Assembly (NCBI GenBank): GCA_964606405.1
Contig: CAZSGH010000009.1
Span: 4,467-68,466 of the forward strand
DNA: 64,000 nucleotides
From: GCA-002282575 sp964606405
GTDB taxonomy: Bacteria > Pseudomonadota > Gammaproteobacteria > Thiomicrospirales > Thiomicrospiraceae
Direction: 5' to 3'
The translations under genes and the position numbers were made by a program. This document shows, piece by piece, positions 43,079-51,217 of this stretch (positions within the stretch are counted from its first letter, which is position 1; each line of letters opens with the position of its first letter). The notes beneath the pieces are model-generated. The model did not search any database, was not told the origin of the DNA, and saw only the letters and a program-made list of their open reading frames with translations.

Positions 43079-43833
43079 GGCAACCCAAAGCGTTGCTGCA
43101 TCACTTGCGCGACGTCGTCGTCCGACAACTCTTGCACCTCGACCACGCCACGATGAATACGCTTTAAGCGATTACCGAGCAGAATATCTCGACCATCGGG
43201 GTGATGCTTCACCAATAGCAGTTTTTGCACAAAAATCGCATCAGGATGAGTCGAGTTGAGGTAGTTCGCAGGCATAAAGTCGATAAACTCCTGCGCTGAC
43301 AGGTTAAAGCCATACTGATTCGCCCAAGCGCCATCGACCAAGGCTTTGAGCACAAATTCATCATCAGCTTGCGTGAGCATAAATTGGTCGTGGTCTTGTT
43401 GCACGGCGGTATCTAGGGTGTCTAACGACAAGGGGGCGCGTAAACCGTAGCTACCAAAACCCAAGTCGCACAACCATTGTTTGCCTTCGACTTCTGCCAC
43501 AATCGCCATGTGGGTTTTGGGACGTTTGACAGGATAAAACATCGGGCGAGCGGCGATAAAGCGATAAGGTATACCGAGCGCTTCTAACGCCATCGCAAAC
43601 AACCCGTTCACCTCGTAACAATAGCCACCGCGTGGTTGCGATAAGATTTTATTGGCGATGTCTTCGGGAACCAGCGATACGATCTTGCCCGCCTGAACAT
43701 CGAGATTTTCAAACGGCACACTAAATAGCTGATGGCGCATCAGATTGGTGAGCGTATCGACCGTTGCCGCTGCCTCGCCCTGATAACCAATGCGGGCAAA
43801 ATAGCGTTCGAGCGAAAAAGTGCCTGACTTCAT
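43072..43833 (-). CDS. nat: Arylamine N-acetyltransferase
   Basis: 253 residues from the ATG at 43833; a longer frame reaches 43896. The catalytic triad is visible: cysteine in QPRGGYCYEVN, histidine in KTHMAIV and aspartate in WLCDLGFGSYG. It transfers acetyl from acetyl-CoA to aromatic amines and hydrazines. First gene of the nat-MFS-cupin operon. Confidence 0.93.
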   Translation of the reverse strand: MKSGTFSLERYFARIGYQGEAAATVDTLTNLMRHQLFSVPFENLDVQAGKIVSLVPEDIANKILSQPRGGYCYEVNGLFAMALEALGIPYRFIAARPMFYPVKRPKTHMAIVAEVEGKQWLCDLGFGSYGLRAPLSLDTLDTAVQQDHDQFMLTQADDEFVLKALVDGAWANQYGFNLSAQEFIDFMPANYLNSTHPDAIFVQKLLLVKHHPDGRDILLGNRLKRIHRGVVEVQELSDDDVAQVMQQRFGLPC

Positions 43834-43999
43834 AGAGTTAGTCCGTGTTAATGGTTGCGATTCGACATCCTGAACGGGTTGAACGTTTAAACACAACCCA
43901 TCACAATCCTGTCATCTATCACGTCAAAATCGCCAACGCGCATACGATAAGCGAGCTCAAAATGGGTTTTATTATAACCGAGACAGTCAATACTACGCT
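43834..43999. other. Gap between nat and the PNPOx remnant
   Basis: Noncoding. The last part (about 43975-44004) matches the 3' flank of the full PNPOx gene near 47405-47430 (GACAGTCAATACTRCGCTTTAACCCT), so it belongs to the duplicated segment. Confidence 0.45.
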
Positions 44000-44119
44000 T
44001 TAACCCTGATTGGGGGAACAATTCACGCGCCCGTCATCGGCAGTGGCAACAAAGAAGAGTTTTTGTTGTTCGATAAAGGTGACTAACGCGTCGGTTAATG
44101 CGGGTAGTTGCTTGCCCAT
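44000..44119 (-). pseudogene. Truncated duplicate of the PNPOx-like gene at 47427
   Basis: Reads MGKQLPALTDALVTFIEQQK and on for 39 codons, almost identical to the N terminus of the gene at 47427-47990, then jumps at NCSPNQG to the duplicated 3' flank and stops. About 450 internal bases are missing. It keeps a better ribosome site (AGGAGCACACT-ATG) than the full copy, so a short peptide could still be made. Confidence 0.85.
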
Positions 44120-44188
44120 AGTGTGCTCCTATTACATTACTTAACCATTACACAGTGGGCGTTTTAATCGCCCCCCTATCTCCAAATG

Positions 44189-44617
44189 TCAACTTTCTTC
44201 TGGCATAACCATACGCATCGGACGTGTTCCAATCTTCGCACCAGTCACTTCATCTACGGCAACGGCTTTAATTTCTGTTCCAGTTTCAGCATCGAAAAAA
44301 CGAACTAGCTTGCCGCCACCTCGGTATTGGCGTCCCCAAGCACCAATCATGAAGAGCACTGGCAAAAAATCACGTCCAGCATCTGTCAACAGATACTCCT
44401 CACGTGGCGGATGCTCCAAATAACGCCGTTTCTCTAATAACCCCTCCTCCGTCAACATCGCCAATCGACGGGTGAGGATGGTAGGCGCAATGCCAAGACT
44501 TTTCCGAAATTGATCAAAGCGTGTGAGACCGCCATGGGCGTCACGCAGGATCAAGAGACACCATGAATCGCCAGCAAAAGACACGCTGCGTGCTATCGGA
44601 CAAGGATCGTTATACAT
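44189..44617 (-). CDS. HxlR-family transcriptional regulator
   Basis: 142 residues from the ATG at 44617, which has a GGAG site; the frame extends further to 44716, but that would cover the divergent promoter. A winged-helix MarR-like fold with family stretches CPIARSVSFAGDSWCLLILRDA (cysteine near the N terminus), FDQFRKSLGIAPTILTRRL and YLLTDAGRDFLPVL. Members often sense electrophiles or oxidants through the N-terminal cysteine. Divergent from the hydrolase and oxidoreductase genes, which it probably represses. Confidence 0.9.
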   Translation of the reverse strand: MYNDPCPIARSVSFAGDSWCLLILRDAHGGLTRFDQFRKSLGIAPTILTRRLAMLTEEGLLEKRRYLEHPPREEYLLTDAGRDFLPVLFMIGAWGRQYRGGGKLVRFFDAETGTEIKAVAVDEVTGAKIGTRPMRMVMPEES

Positions 44618-44737
44618 ATTTCTCCAGTTAATATCGTTTTGATAGTGACATTCTCTTAATTTGGTGATATTGTTAGTACCGATTAGATAGTAACACCCAA
44701 ACAATACGCAATCCACCCCCTCACGGAGAATTCAGAA
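44618..44737. promoter_or_regulatory. Divergent promoter region with repeated operator-like boxes
   Basis: 120 bases between the HxlR regulator and the hydrolase. The boxes TTGATAGTGACA (near 44638) and TTAGATAGTAACA (near 44682) are near-direct repeats and candidate regulator sites. CACGGAG is the ribosome site of the hydrolase. Confidence 0.45.
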
Positions 44738-45607
44738 ATGAGTAAGAATAATACTTATGTCGGACAGGAAAACAAGGTGAAATGGAAAGATGTGCCGACG
44801 CGCACGATTTATGTTGGCGGTGTGCCTTTCGCTTACCGCGAACTAGGTTCCGGTTCAGACGTTCCGCTGATCTTCCTGCACCACCTGATGGCTGTGCTCG
44901 ATGACTGGGATCCGATGGTTATCGACGGTATTGCCGCCCATCGCCGCGTGATTGCCTTCGACAATCGCGGTGTCGGTGCATCGGGCGGATCTGTGCCAAA
45001 CACCATTGAAGCGATGGGGCGTGATGCCGTCGCCTTCATTCGCGCCCTAGGACTCAGCAAGGTAGATATTTTCGGCTTCTCTTTGGGCGGTGGTGTCGCG
45101 CAAATGGTGGCTTTGCAGGCTCCTGAACTCATACGTCGAATGATTCTTGCTGGAACAGGACCTCGCGGTGGCGGCGGGATCGACGAAATCAACAGAATCG
45201 CTATCATCGCTTACCTCAAAGCCGCGCTCACGCTGAGCGACCCGAGAAACTTTCTGTTCTTCCCGCGCACCCCAGAGGGCAAACGCGCTGCGAAAGATTA
45301 TTTCTCGCGACTGAAGGAACGCACAGAGAATCGCGATAAACCCATTTCCCTACAAGCTAGGTTAGCCCAGCTGAAAGCCATCCAAACGGCGGGACTGAGC
45401 GCACCCGATGACCTGTCGGTCATTACTCAACCCGTTTTCATCGCCAACGGCGACCGTGACCTGATGGTCAACAGTAGCCTATCAAACGATATGGCTCGCC
45501 GCCTACCGAATGCCCAACTGACGATTTACCCAGACTCTGGGCACGGCGGCGTATTTCAGCACCACAAATCATTTGTACCTGCGGTACTAAACTTCCTCAA
45601 CAACTAA
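44738..45607 (+). CDS. Alpha/beta hydrolase
   Basis: 289 residues. Nucleophile elbow FGFSLGGG, aspartate in NGDRDLMV and histidine in DSGHGGVF make the triad; the oxyanion region is LIFLHHL. Such enzymes next to HxlR regulators are often esterases or haloperoxidase-like hydrolases induced by electrophiles. GC content is visibly higher than in the flanking genes, which hints at transfer with the next gene. Confidence 0.9.
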   Translation: MSKNNTYVGQENKVKWKDVPTRTIYVGGVPFAYRELGSGSDVPLIFLHHLMAVLDDWDPMVIDGIAAHRRVIAFDNRGVGASGGSVPNTIEAMGRDAVAFIRALGLSKVDIFGFSLGGGVAQMVALQAPELIRRMILAGTGPRGGGGIDEINRIAIIAYLKAALTLSDPRNFLFFPRTPEGKRAAKDYFSRLKERTENRDKPISLQARLAQLKAIQTAGLSAPDDLSVITQPVFIANGDRDLMVNSSLSNDMARRLPNAQLTIYPDSGHGGVFQHHKSFVPAVLNFLNN

Positions 45608-45635
45608 TCAGACCCTACAAAAGGAAATAATAGAC

Positions 45636-46649
45636 ATGAACAATCAAACAATGAAAGCACTTACCTTCAAACGCTATGGCAAATCACCTGATATCGGATT
45701 CACCGACATTCCACTTCCCACGCTAAAAGCTGACGAAATACTTGTACAAGTCCACGCCGCAAGCGTAAACCCAGTCGATAATATGATCCTGACGGGAATG
45801 TTCAAACCAATCCTACAGTTACAGCTTCCTGCTACGATGGGCAGCGATCTGGCCGGCGTGGTGACTGAGGTCGGCAGTAGCGTGACCCGTTTCAAAGCGG
45901 GAGATGCCATTTTCGCCAGCATCTTCGACCTAGGCACAGGTGCTATCGCCGAATTCGCAGTGGTACCAGAGCACCTTGCCGTGCTAAAACCAACCAATCT
46001 GGACTTTGTGCAGGCAGCATCGATACCGATGGTTGGGCTCACCTCGTGGCAAGCACTGAGGCACGCCAATCTTCGCGCTGGACAGAAGGTGTTCATTCCA
46101 GCGGGTTCGGGCGGTGTTGGCACCTTTGCAATTCAATTGGCAAAACACTTGGGTGCCAAGGTGGGAACGACCACGAGTACGGGCAATGTCGAACTGGTGC
46201 GCAGCCTTGGTGCCGATGAGGTGGTTGACTACAAGAAGCAGGCATTCGAAAAAGTGCTAGGCGGCTACGACGCAGTGCTCGGCACGGTCAAGGGTGACGC
46301 AATCGAGAAATCGCTCGACATCCTCAAACCTGGGGGCACGATTGTCTCTCTCGTCGGGCCGCTGGACGCAGCATTCGCTCGCGCTCGACAACTGAACTTC
46401 ATCCTGACCTTCGTGTTCGGATTGATGAGCCGCAAGATCATGCGCTTGGCGAAAAAGCGGGACATCTCCTACTCATTTCTCTTTGCACACCCCGATGGCA
46501 CGCAACTCACCGAAATAGCGCATCTTCTTGAGGCTGGGCACATCCACCCAGTTATTGACAAGGTATTTCCTTTCGAGCAAGCAAAAGAAGCGCTTGAGTA
46601 CCTTGCCCAAGGACGTTCAAAAGGCAAGGTCGTCGTTCAAATGAAATAG
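45636..46649 (+). CDS. Quinone oxidoreductase-like medium-chain dehydrogenase (NADP-dependent)
   Basis: 337 residues, no structural zinc cysteines. GroES-like N-terminal domain with HAASVNPVDNMILTG and GSDLAGVVTEVGS, then a Rossmann domain with AGSGGVGTFAIQLAKHLGA. It reduces quinones or enones with NADPH. It lies 28 bases after the hydrolase and shares its higher GC content. The HxlR, hydrolase and oxidoreductase set looks like an electrophile detoxification module. Confidence 0.92.
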   Translation: MNNQTMKALTFKRYGKSPDIGFTDIPLPTLKADEILVQVHAASVNPVDNMILTGMFKPILQLQLPATMGSDLAGVVTEVGSSVTRFKAGDAIFASIFDLGTGAIAEFAVVPEHLAVLKPTNLDFVQAASIPMVGLTSWQALRHANLRAGQKVFIPAGSGGVGTFAIQLAKHLGAKVGTTTSTGNVELVRSLGADEVVDYKKQAFEKVLGGYDAVLGTVKGDAIEKSLDILKPGGTIVSLVGPLDAAFARARQLNFILTFVFGLMSRKIMRLAKKRDISYSFLFAHPDGTQLTEIAHLLEAGHIHPVIDKVFPFEQAKEALEYLAQGRSKGKVVVQMK

Positions 46650-46669
46650 CATCTGACTTGATTGTGTTT

Positions 46670-46824
46670 TAGTCGGTGTTAATATCTGGCAAATGCTTCG
46701 CCACCTGCTCGAAAGTGTCATAAGTGGTCAACACATAAACAATTTCGGGCAATGGCGCTACCCAAATATTTGAATACGAGCTATGCGACTGCTCTCGAAA
46801 ATAGAAAGGATGGTGAACTCGACC
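46670..46824 (-). pseudogene. Possible 3' remnant of an unrecognised gene
   Basis: An open stretch of about 49 codons ends at TAA (46672-46670), with protein-like text YSNIWVAPLPEIVYVLTTYD then TFEQVAKHLPDIN. It follows the GNAT stop directly and has no start codon. It may be the tail of a gene lost when the module was inserted. Confidence 0.3.
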
Positions 46825-47271
46825 TCATTCAAGCAACAGGCGCATTGGTACCATACCTGACATCACAAAACCCTGCTTCGCATAAAATTTCTGGGCTATT
46901 TCATTACTTTGGTCTGTGAGCAAGGTAATACGTTTACAAAACTGCATGCGCGAATATGAAATTGCTTCGGAAAGAAGCTTCGTACCAACGCCCATGCCAC
47001 GACCCGCAGGTGAAACGACCATATCTTCCAGTAATGCCACCCGCTCTCCCAAAGCTGTGGATACAGTAAATAACAAACTTACCATACCAATAATTTTATC
47101 GCCTTCTCTTGCAACCAACACAGCACCAACTTCTGGACTATCAATGATCCGCGCCAGCCCTCGCTGCTGAAGCTCTAGATTTGGCACAAACTCCGCTTCC
47201 TGTGAAAACAACAACGATAACAGGTGGCTCAGTTCCATAATATCGGATGTTGTGGCGCTATCAATTATCAT
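46825..47271 (-). CDS. GNAT family N-acetyltransferase
   Basis: 148 residues with a GAGGGG ribosome site. Acetyl-CoA binding motif A is LEDMVVSPAGRGMGVGTKLL, and motif B ITLLTDQSNEIAQKFYAKQGF completes the fold. Substrate is unknown. Its upstream DNA carries a partial copy of the leader repeat seen before the cassette genes, so it may have arrived the same way. It is not the usual partner type of the DUF1778 antitoxin at 51.6 kb. Confidence 0.88.
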   Translation of the reverse strand: MIIDSATTSDIMELSHLLSLLFSQEAEFVPNLELQQRGLARIIDSPEVGAVLVAREGDKIIGMVSLLFTVSTALGERVALLEDMVVSPAGRGMGVGTKLLSEAISYSRMQFCKRITLLTDQSNEIAQKFYAKQGFVMSGMVPMRLLLE

Positions 47272-47294
47272 CTCTATTCCCCTCTTTCAACTCT

Positions 47295-47372
47295 TAACAG
47301 AATTTAAACGCATTTCTACTGGCTAAAATTACAATATAACCATTCATAACAATACATAAACCAACATCAAAT
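47295..47372 (-). repeat. Partial copy of the noncoding leader (copy 3)
   Basis: Shares the part GGTTTATGTATTGTTAT and ATTTTAGCCAGTAGAAATG with the leaders at 39819-40000 and 54984-55165, then diverges before the GNAT start. Probably promoter-bearing. Confidence 0.45.
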
Positions 47373-47426
47373 CTACCGTACCCCCCACGATCATGAGTTT
47401 ATAAACAAGACAGTCAATACTGCGCT

Positions 47427-47990
47427 TTAACCCTCATTACCCGATAGATTCTTTTCCACAATATGCGTTTGTATGCCATCCAAACTCACGGTGTTTTTCT
47501 GCGCCCAATAGTCTGCCAACCCTGCATTTCCTTTCACCTTTGCCCAATTCGTTAAATCTTCGCGTTCGCCCTGATAAGCAAAATAAGGCGTTGCCATGCC
47601 GCAAGAGGTTTGGACTAAATCAACGGACAGGTCGAAAATTTGTCTAGCACCAGCTAAGGGAGGAAATACATCATACAACTTAGACCAATCGGCATCTTGT
47701 TGATGGATAACACGCGCCTGCCCGTAAAGCCGAAGTGTTAAAGGTGCGCCCTCAAAAGCGCAGAACATGAGGGTCATCCGTGAATTATGCTGAATATGCG
47801 CTGAGGTTTCGTTACCACTGCCTGTCGCATTGAGCCAAACAACCCTGTTGTGATCGAGCACACGTAATGCGTCCATGCCTTTGGGGGAACAATTCACGCG
47901 CCCGTCATCGGCAGTGGCAACAAAGAAGAGTTTTTGTTGCTCGATAAAGGTGACTAACGCATCGGTTAATGCGGGTAGTTGCTTGCCCAT
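47427..47990 (-). CDS. Pyridoxamine 5'-phosphate oxidase-like flavin-binding protein
   Basis: 187 residues from the ATG at 47990 (a TTG at 48011 is in frame). Split-barrel fold: FFVATADDGRVNCSPKGMDALRV, RVVWLNATGSGNETSAHIQ and MTLMFCAFEGAPLTLRLYG are typical of the PNPOx-like group. FMN or F420 reductase activity is likely rather than B6 synthesis. Its 5' end is duplicated at 44000-44119. Confidence 0.88.
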   Translation of the reverse strand: MGKQLPALTDALVTFIEQQKLFFVATADDGRVNCSPKGMDALRVLDHNRVVWLNATGSGNETSAHIQHNSRMTLMFCAFEGAPLTLRLYGQARVIHQQDADWSKLYDVFPPLAGARQIFDLSVDLVQTSCGMATPYFAYQGEREDLTNWAKVKGNAGLADYWAQKNTVSLDGIQTHIVEKNLSGNEG

Positions 47991-48007
47991 GTATAAACGC
48001 CTAAGGC

Positions 48008-48361
48008 TCAACTCAACGATGTCAATGCCGAATCAGGTTGATGTGTTTTTAGCCAGTCTTTGAGCGCGGCGTTCATTCTGGTTTGCCAACCTGCACCAGT
48101 TGCTTTAAAGGCGGCGATCACATCACGATCAAAACGAATCGCAACTTGTTCTTTATTGCCTGTACCCACAGGGCGGCCAACGCGACGTTTGGTTACTGCC
48201 TCACGCATCAATAAGCTGGCATCGGGTGCATCCTCATCTTCGACAGGCTCAATGCCCTGCTGAGCATTGCGACGAATACGCGCCCAATCCGTTTGAGATT
48301 GACCCTTATCTCTTGCTTGCTTCATTGTCTCAAGCGTCATCCGCGTCATTGAGCCACTCAT
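48008..48361 (-). CDS. brnA: BrnA-type antitoxin
   Basis: 117 residues from the ATG at 48361, with GAGGTG as ribosome site; it overlaps the toxin gene by 32 bases. KRRVGRPVGTGNKEQVAIRFD leads to the ribbon-helix-helix part VAIRFDRDVIAAFKATGAGWQTRMNAALKDWL. It should neutralise BrnT and repress the promoter. Its stop is close to the start of the PNPOx-like gene. Confidence 0.88.
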   Translation of the reverse strand: MSGSMTRMTLETMKQARDKGQSQTDWARIRRNAQQGIEPVEDEDAPDASLLMREAVTKRRVGRPVGTGNKEQVAIRFDRDVIAAFKATGAGWQTRMNAALKDWLKTHQPDSALTSLS

Positions 48362-48620
48362 AATACACCTCAACTTCTTTCTTATTCGCTGGTCGAAAAC
48401 TGATAATTCGTTGAACTTCACCCGGAATATAAGCCACCGTTAACACGGTGAGCACTTCAAAAACATAGGCAAACGCCTGTTTTCGCAGCTCCCCGTTTCG
48501 CATTGAATCCACTTCTAAGCGCAATGGATTTTCAAGCACCATATCAGCATCTAAAAAATCCAACCCGTGCTTTTCTAGATTGATACGTCGTTTTTCTTCG
48601 TGCCAAGCATAGTTCTTCAT
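48330..48620 (-). CDS. brnT: BrnT-type ribonuclease toxin
   Basis: 96 residues. DUF497/BrnT fold: FAWHEEKRRINLEKHGLDF-like start (YAWHEEKRRINLEKHGL) and RIISFRPANKKEVEVYYEWL at the C terminus carry the catalytic residues of the family. It cleaves RNA to stop translation. Upstream of and overlapping brnA, the canonical toxin-first order for this system. Confidence 0.92.
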   Translation of the reverse strand: MKNYAWHEEKRRINLEKHGLDFLDADMVLENPLRLEVDSMRNGELRKQAFAYVFEVLTVLTVAYIPGEVQRIISFRPANKKEVEVYYEWLNDADDA

Positions 48621-48675
48621 AGAATTATTGTATATGCGTTAATTGTGATTTGCAATGATATCGCTCTGTCCACTC

Positions 48676-49416
48676 TTACACCACCTGATTCATCAACCCC
48701 AACAGACTCACCACCACCAAACCCGCACCGACCCAACGCTTAAACAGTAAGTCGTTTTGGGTAATGGCTTGATGCGCTTTTAAGCCCGCAACGTGTCCAA
48801 TGGCAGCGATGGGAATCAGGGCAAATGCCATCGGTAAATTCAGTTCAATCGATAAGGCGACAAAAGTGGTCATCTTAATGCTGACCAACACAAACCAGAG
48901 CACAAACAGGGTATCGCGCAGCCTTTCTTTGGCGACATTGCGCATAAACACAGCCACCATCAGTGGTGCGCCCGTCAGCGATGTGCCAGCGACATAACCG
49001 CCCAGCACCAGCCACAGTTTATCGACCCACGGGCTATTACTTTTGATGCTGTAGTCGATCAACCAAATAAAGCCATAAAAGAGCGCGACGCCATAAATAA
49101 AGATATTCAGCCACAGTGTTGGCAAGGTAACCAAGCCCAACACCCCTACCAGCGCGGGCGGCACAATGAACCAAGACGACTGCCATAAATAGCGCCAATC
49201 GACATTGTGTAGGCGTGTGCGTAGGGTGAGACCTGAGAAAAAGAGTAAATGGGTGGCGATAATCGGCAACCAGAAAACAGGGTCGTTATGGATAAACAAT
49301 AACGGTGGCAAGCCGAGCGCCGCACCACCGAAGCCTAAGCCAGTGCGGACAAAGCCTGTCCAAACAAAGAGCAAGGCAATGAGTAGCAGTTGTAGTAGGG
49401 AAAAATCGGGGGTCAT
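48676..49416 (-). CDS. TauE/SafE family sulfite or sulfonate exporter-like permease
   Basis: 246 residues, eight predicted helices. GLGFGGAALGLPPLLF at the N terminus and GGYVAGTSLTGAPLMVAVFM in the middle are the two repeats of the family. Anion export (sulfite, sulfoacetate or similar) would suit a sulfur oxidiser but is not shown. About 68 bases of its 5' end are duplicated at 50811-50878 beyond the ATPase gene. Confidence 0.88.
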   Translation of the reverse strand: MTPDFSLLQLLLIALLFVWTGFVRTGLGFGGAALGLPPLLFIHNDPVFWLPIIATHLLFFSGLTLRTRLHNVDWRYLWQSSWFIVPPALVGVLGLVTLPTLWLNIFIYGVALFYGFIWLIDYSIKSNSPWVDKLWLVLGGYVAGTSLTGAPLMVAVFMRNVAKERLRDTLFVLWFVLVSIKMTTFVALSIELNLPMAFALIPIAAIGHVAGLKAHQAITQNDLLFKRWVGAGLVVVSLLGLMNQVV

Positions 49417-49444
49417 GGGTTAATACTCGGTGGTGTTCATGAAA

Positions 49445-50722
49445 TCACCCCAACAGAAACTGCCATGCGGGCATTGCTTTAATAGACACCCCCGACTCCT
49501 GCCATTCTGCCGACTGATCTAGGGTGATAATCACGCCTTCATCGCAGTGCAAATAACGCGCCGCCGCCATCAAGCCTGCCACTTCACGCGCTTTGGTGTC
49601 GGGGTGGCTAATATCGACTGATACCTGTAAGGGGATGGTTTTTTCTTGTGTTTGCCAGACAAAATCGCATTCTTTTGTGCCTTTAATAAACTGTACGGGT
49701 AATTGGCGACGACGCAACTCAACCGCCACCATGTTTTCGAGCAACTTGCCTAAGTCTTGGCTATAACGGTAAGTCAGTTGCGTTAAAAAGGCGTTATCGA
49801 TGATATAGGCTTTCTTGTCGGCCATTGCCTGACGCACTAATGAAGGATCGTATTTGCTGGCATTGACCACCAAATACACGGCTTCGGCAATGTCATAATA
49901 GTCGAGCAGCGTGTTTTTAGCGACACGATACCCTAATGATTTCATTTCGTTATGAATTTTACTGATCGAAATGGGGCTACCCACGCTTTCAACAAGACGT
50001 TTGAGAAAGTATTTAAGCGCAGGTAAATTGCTTTCTTGGTAACGCTCGACAATATCTCGAAAAATCATCACATCGTAGTATTCTTGAATGATCTTGGTGT
50101 GAATGTCTTTATCTTCGATGAATGCCAACTCTGGAAAACCGCCTGTTTGCACATACTGGTGGAAAGCCGATAGCATTTCGGCTCGCCCTTGGCTGCTAAT
50201 CGGATCAATGGCAATGTCTCGAAAGGCTAAGTATTCGGGAAAAGAAAGCGGGAATAATTCGTAGCGAATCGAACGCCCACGCAAAGCGGTGGCAATGTCG
50301 GAGCTGAGCAGTTTGGCATTCGAGCCTGTAATCACAATGTGCTTGCTGATCGTTTCATCTAAACGGCGCACAAACTTTTCCCAGCCATCAATCTCCTGAA
50401 TTTCATCGAAGAAGAAATAACAGTGACTCAAATCGATGTCGGGATAAAGCTCACGATAGGCTTGTAACAGCGCATCTAAACTATCGGCGGTTAAGGTTAA
50501 GCGCTCATCCTCGAAGTTGATGTAGATGATCTGCCTAGTGGGTATCTGTTCGCGCAGTTGGGCGATGCTGTTGAGCAATAACGAACTTTTACCGACGCGG
50601 CGCATACCCGTCACCACCAGAATTTTTTCTAGTTGAACGGGTAAGACTAATGCACGCACTTTCAGCGGTTTAATCGCAGTTTGATGAAAGTCTAGGATGC
50701 GCTGCTTGAACAATTCTTTCAT
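49445..50722 (-). CDS. AAA ATPase with DUF4143 domain
   Basis: 425 residues from the ATG at 50722. Walker A GMRRVGKSSLLLNS at about 35-48, Walker B CYFFFDEIQEIDGWE, and the C-terminal DUF4143 part with KECDFVWQTQEKTIPLQVSVD, which has a PD-(D/E)XK-like D-x(n)-QVS pattern. Proteins of this type are widespread accessory ATPases of unclear function. Its promoter has an outstanding palindrome (50758-50786). Confidence 0.9.
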   Translation of the reverse strand: MKELFKQRILDFHQTAIKPLKVRALVLPVQLEKILVVTGMRRVGKSSLLLNSIAQLREQIPTRQIIYINFEDERLTLTADSLDALLQAYRELYPDIDLSHCYFFFDEIQEIDGWEKFVRRLDETISKHIVITGSNAKLLSSDIATALRGRSIRYELFPLSFPEYLAFRDIAIDPISSQGRAEMLSAFHQYVQTGGFPELAFIEDKDIHTKIIQEYYDVMIFRDIVERYQESNLPALKYFLKRLVESVGSPISISKIHNEMKSLGYRVAKNTLLDYYDIAEAVYLVVNASKYDPSLVRQAMADKKAYIIDNAFLTQLTYRYSQDLGKLLENMVAVELRRRQLPVQFIKGTKECDFVWQTQEKTIPLQVSVDISHPDTKAREVAGLMAAARYLHCDEGVIITLDQSAEWQESGVSIKAMPAWQFLLG

Positions 50723-50725
50723 AAC

Positions 50726-50786
50726 AAAAGCCAATTTCCGTAAAATTGTATTTATATAAAAGCCAATTTAGACTAAATTGGCTTTT
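50726..50786 (-). promoter_or_regulatory. Palindromic operator-like region upstream of the DUF4143 ATPase
   Basis: A perfect palindrome with 14-bp arms and one central base (50758-50786) is preceded by a half site AAAAGCCAATTT at 50726-50737. Thus the box AAAAGCCAATTT occurs three times in 61 bases. Probable autoregulatory operator; no T tail, so not a terminator. Confidence 0.6.
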
Positions 50787-50810
50787 TAGTCAACAAAATT
50801 ACCACGATCA

Positions 50811-50878
50811 GCGCACAAAGTCTGTCCAGACAAGCGCAAGGCAATGAGTAGCAGTTGTAGTAGGTAAATGTCGGGCGA
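50811..50878 (-). pseudogene. Duplicated 5' fragment of the TauE/SafE gene
   Basis: About 68 bases nearly identical to 49345-49413, including GCAAGGCAATGAGTAGCAGT. Same orientation as the full gene, with the DUF4143 ATPase gene between the two copies. Confidence 0.8.
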
Positions 50879-50970
50879 TAAGTCTAAACGTCTAACTGGA
50901 TAAAAACTTGACCCACCCACACATCACGTATAAACTTATGTATAACTTTTATGCATCGGGAGTAAACAGC

Positions 50971-51216
50971 ATGGCACAAGCCGTACTTCAGGTAAAACAT
51001 TGGGGCAACAGCTTAGGCGTTCGCTTGCCTGCGGCAATCGCTAAACTGCTCAACCTGCACGCCAATCAACAGGTAAAACTATCTGTTGAGGCTGATAGCA
51101 TTATCATCACGCCTGTGAAAGAATCATTAAATGACAAATTGGCGCGTTTCAATCCAGAACGTCACGGTGGCGAGGTGATGACTTCGACTAACGCACTCGG
51201 TGCTGAGCGCATCTAA
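50971..51216 (+). CDS. mazE: MazE/PemI-type antitoxin (AbrB fold)
   Basis: 81 residues from the ATG at 50971 (site GGGAG). The swapped-hairpin AbrB N-terminal domain reads VKHWGNSLGVRLPAAIAKLLNL, and the acidic and basic C-terminal tail would wrap the toxin. The stop is one base before the toxin start. Upstream, near 50935-50960, overlapping TATAAACTTATG and TATAACTTTTATG repeats are likely operator sequence. Confidence 0.92.
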   Translation: MAQAVLQVKHWGNSLGVRLPAAIAKLLNLHANQQVKLSVEADSIIITPVKESLNDKLARFNPERHGGEVMTSTNALGAERI

Positions 51217-51217
51217 C

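Noticed and set aside
46825..47271. GNAT gene as the missing toxin of the DUF1778 antitoxin
   Set aside because: It is 4.4 kb away, separated by several genes, and lacks the tight antitoxin-toxin overlap expected for such pairs.
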